From Nitrososphaerota archaeon (GTDB lineage: Archaea; Thermoproteota; Nitrososphaeria; Nitrososphaerales; Gagatemarchaeaceae), in assembly GCA_027320425.1 (NCBI GenBank), contig DAHVLJ010000020.1, positions 41,588 to 105,587 on the forward strand: a stretch of 64,000 nt of DNA. The letters run 5' to 3'. Every line of letters begins with the position of its first letter. Within the stretch, counting starts at the first letter, position 1. The position numbers and the translations under genes are program-made. The notes below the pieces were generated by a model. That model was not told the DNA's origin. It did no database searches and worked only from the letters and a program-made list of their open reading frames with translations. Shown here piece by piece: positions 63,607 through 64,000 of the stretch.

Positions 63607-63624
63607 AGGGGCCCTGGGTGGGAT
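63607..63624 (-). repeat. Right attachment repeat (attL), inside tRNA-His 3' end
   Basis: Covers the acceptor 3' strand and T-stem of the intact tRNA-His and matches 55120-55137 perfectly over 18 bases. Confidence 0.88.
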
Positions 63625-63685
63625 TTGAACCCACGATCGAGAGGTCCACAGCCTCCTATGCTAACCAAGCTGCACCACCAGGGCC
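63610..63685 (-). tRNA. tRNA-His (anticodon GTG)
   Basis: Cloverleaf of 76 nt including an encoded G-1 that pairs with C73, the histidine identity element. Acceptor GCCCTGG/CCAGGGC, anticodon stem GGAGG/CCTCT around CTGTGGA, T-arm GTGGG-TTCAAAT-CCCAC. No intron, no encoded CCA. It is the target of the integrated element. Confidence 0.94.
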
Positions 63686-63784
63686 ACGAAGTGCGGCAGG
63701 CCGCTCGACCGCCTTTATGTCTTAAGTCGTTCCTTTCCGAGCTCAAGCACAAAGCATATCGTAGCGCAGGGCGCGTCTGACGCC

Positions 63785-64000
63785 ATGGTCCGCTGGTCTT
63801 TCACCGAACTTGACGAAGTCGGTTCGACCCAACAGGTGGCGAGAGATTGCGCGACCAAGGGGGCCCCTGAGGGGACCACAATAGTGGCGAAGTCCCAGAC
63901 CTCAGGGGCGGGGCGCATGGAGAGGACTTGGGTCTCTCCCGTCGGCGGGCTTTACATGTCCTTCATACTGCGGCCCAAGGGTATTACCACGCCTGAGCTT
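63785..64000 (+). CDS. birA: Biotin-protein ligase, partial at window end
   Basis: First 72 residues of a biotin protein ligase that attaches biotin to carboxylase carrier domains. FTELDEVGSTQQVARD is the substrate-proximal region and AKSQTSGAGRMERTWVSPVGGLYMS contains the GRGRxxRxW-type biotin/AMP loop, here GAGRMERTW. No N-terminal DNA-binding domain is seen. GCATATCG (63754-63761) lies 27 nt before the ATG. The rest lies outside the window. Confidence 0.9.
   Translation, partial: MVRWSFTELDEVGSTQQVARDCATKGAPEGTTIVAKSQTSGAGRMERTWVSPVGGLYMSFILRPKGITTPEL

Larger units (their letters stand above)
55120..63624. mobile_element. Integrated element in the 3' end of tRNA-His
   Basis: The element is bounded by an 18-bp perfect direct repeat of the tRNA-His 3' end (55120-55137 and 63607-63624), with partial identity continuing a few bases further. 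An intact tRNA-His lies at the right end and a tyrosine integrase gene begins 65 bases from it, the normal arrangement for archaeal tRNA-targeted integration. One unit is about 8.49 kb. Interior genes are visibly AT-richer than the flanks. Contents: winged-helix regulator, frameshifted regulator, four-gene cargo, small zinc protein, truncated integrase. No replication gene was recognised, so it may be a decayed or satellite-type element. Confidence 0.85.

Noticed and set aside
1..64000. CRISPR arrays, insertion sequences with terminal inverted repeats, and rRNA genes
   Set aside because: None was seen on reading the window; no regularly spaced repeats and no transposase.

Overview
The window is chromosomal DNA of an archaeon. 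It is GC-rich, densely packed, and full of archaeal information-processing genes: family B and family D DNA polymerases, PCNA, primase small subunit, GINS, Nop10, aIF2-alpha, aIF5A, TFB, TFS, Rpo subunits, Csl4, SRP54, diphthamide genes, Nob1 and AglB. A family D polymerase large subunit next to a divergent family B polymerase, together with DUF2070, Sec61-beta and F420 biosynthesis, fits the Thaumarchaeota/Nitrososphaeria side of the TACK group best. That placement is inference; no rRNA gene is present. Many genes show a TATA-like box (often TTAAR) centred about 26-31 nt before the start codon, as expected for leaderless archaeal mRNAs. TTG starts are very common, and a few genes seem to start at ACG or CTG.

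Layout. 1-4.2 kb: two small paralogous proteins, PolB, a PNPOx-like flavoprotein and an aldo/keto reductase. 4.2-9 kb: PolD large subunit convergent with serine hydroxymethyltransferase. 9-15.2 kb: ABC exporter, Sec61-beta, DUF2070, thymidylate kinase, HD phosphohydrolase. 15.2-21.2 kb: XPD-like helicase, RNase H-fold protein, P-loop-less RecA-like protein, topoisomerase IA operon. 21-26 kb: CofE, divergent glycine cleavage T and H, AglB. 26-28.3 kb: eL42-eS27-aIF2alpha-Nop10 operon and PCNA. 28.4-35.1 kb: PEBP protein, amidase, PriS-GINS, and a Dph2-Csl4-Rpo11-TFS cluster, uL16. 35.4-44.5 kb: DUF72, MFS, tRNA/rRNA methyltransferases, and an SRP54-Pus10-eL21-Rpo4-DUF655-KsgA run, with divergent Dph6. 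44.5-55.1 kb: HtrA protease, membrane winged-helix protein, aIF5A, Nob1, ferredoxin, TFB, MFS, tRNA-Ala, an NAD block (NadE, PncB, PncA), a Cys-rich protein and a Nudix protein.

55.1-63.6 kb is an integrated element. A perfect 18-bp direct repeat of the 3' end of tRNA-His lies at both ends (55120-55137 and 63607-63624). Next to the intact tRNA-His is a tyrosine integrase gene that carries only the N-terminal half of the enzyme and ends in a winged-helix-like tail. Inside are a winged-helix regulator, a frameshifted second regulator, and a compact four-gene cargo in visibly AT-richer DNA: a membrane-anchored protein with a PLD-like cytosolic part, a 1089-residue fusion (helical domain, phosphohexomutase, HAD phosphatase), a TPR-like helical protein and a PfkB/IolC-like sugar kinase. 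This cargo is the best candidate here for an undescribed system. Beyond tRNA-His the chromosome resumes with a biotin-protein ligase gene cut by the window end.
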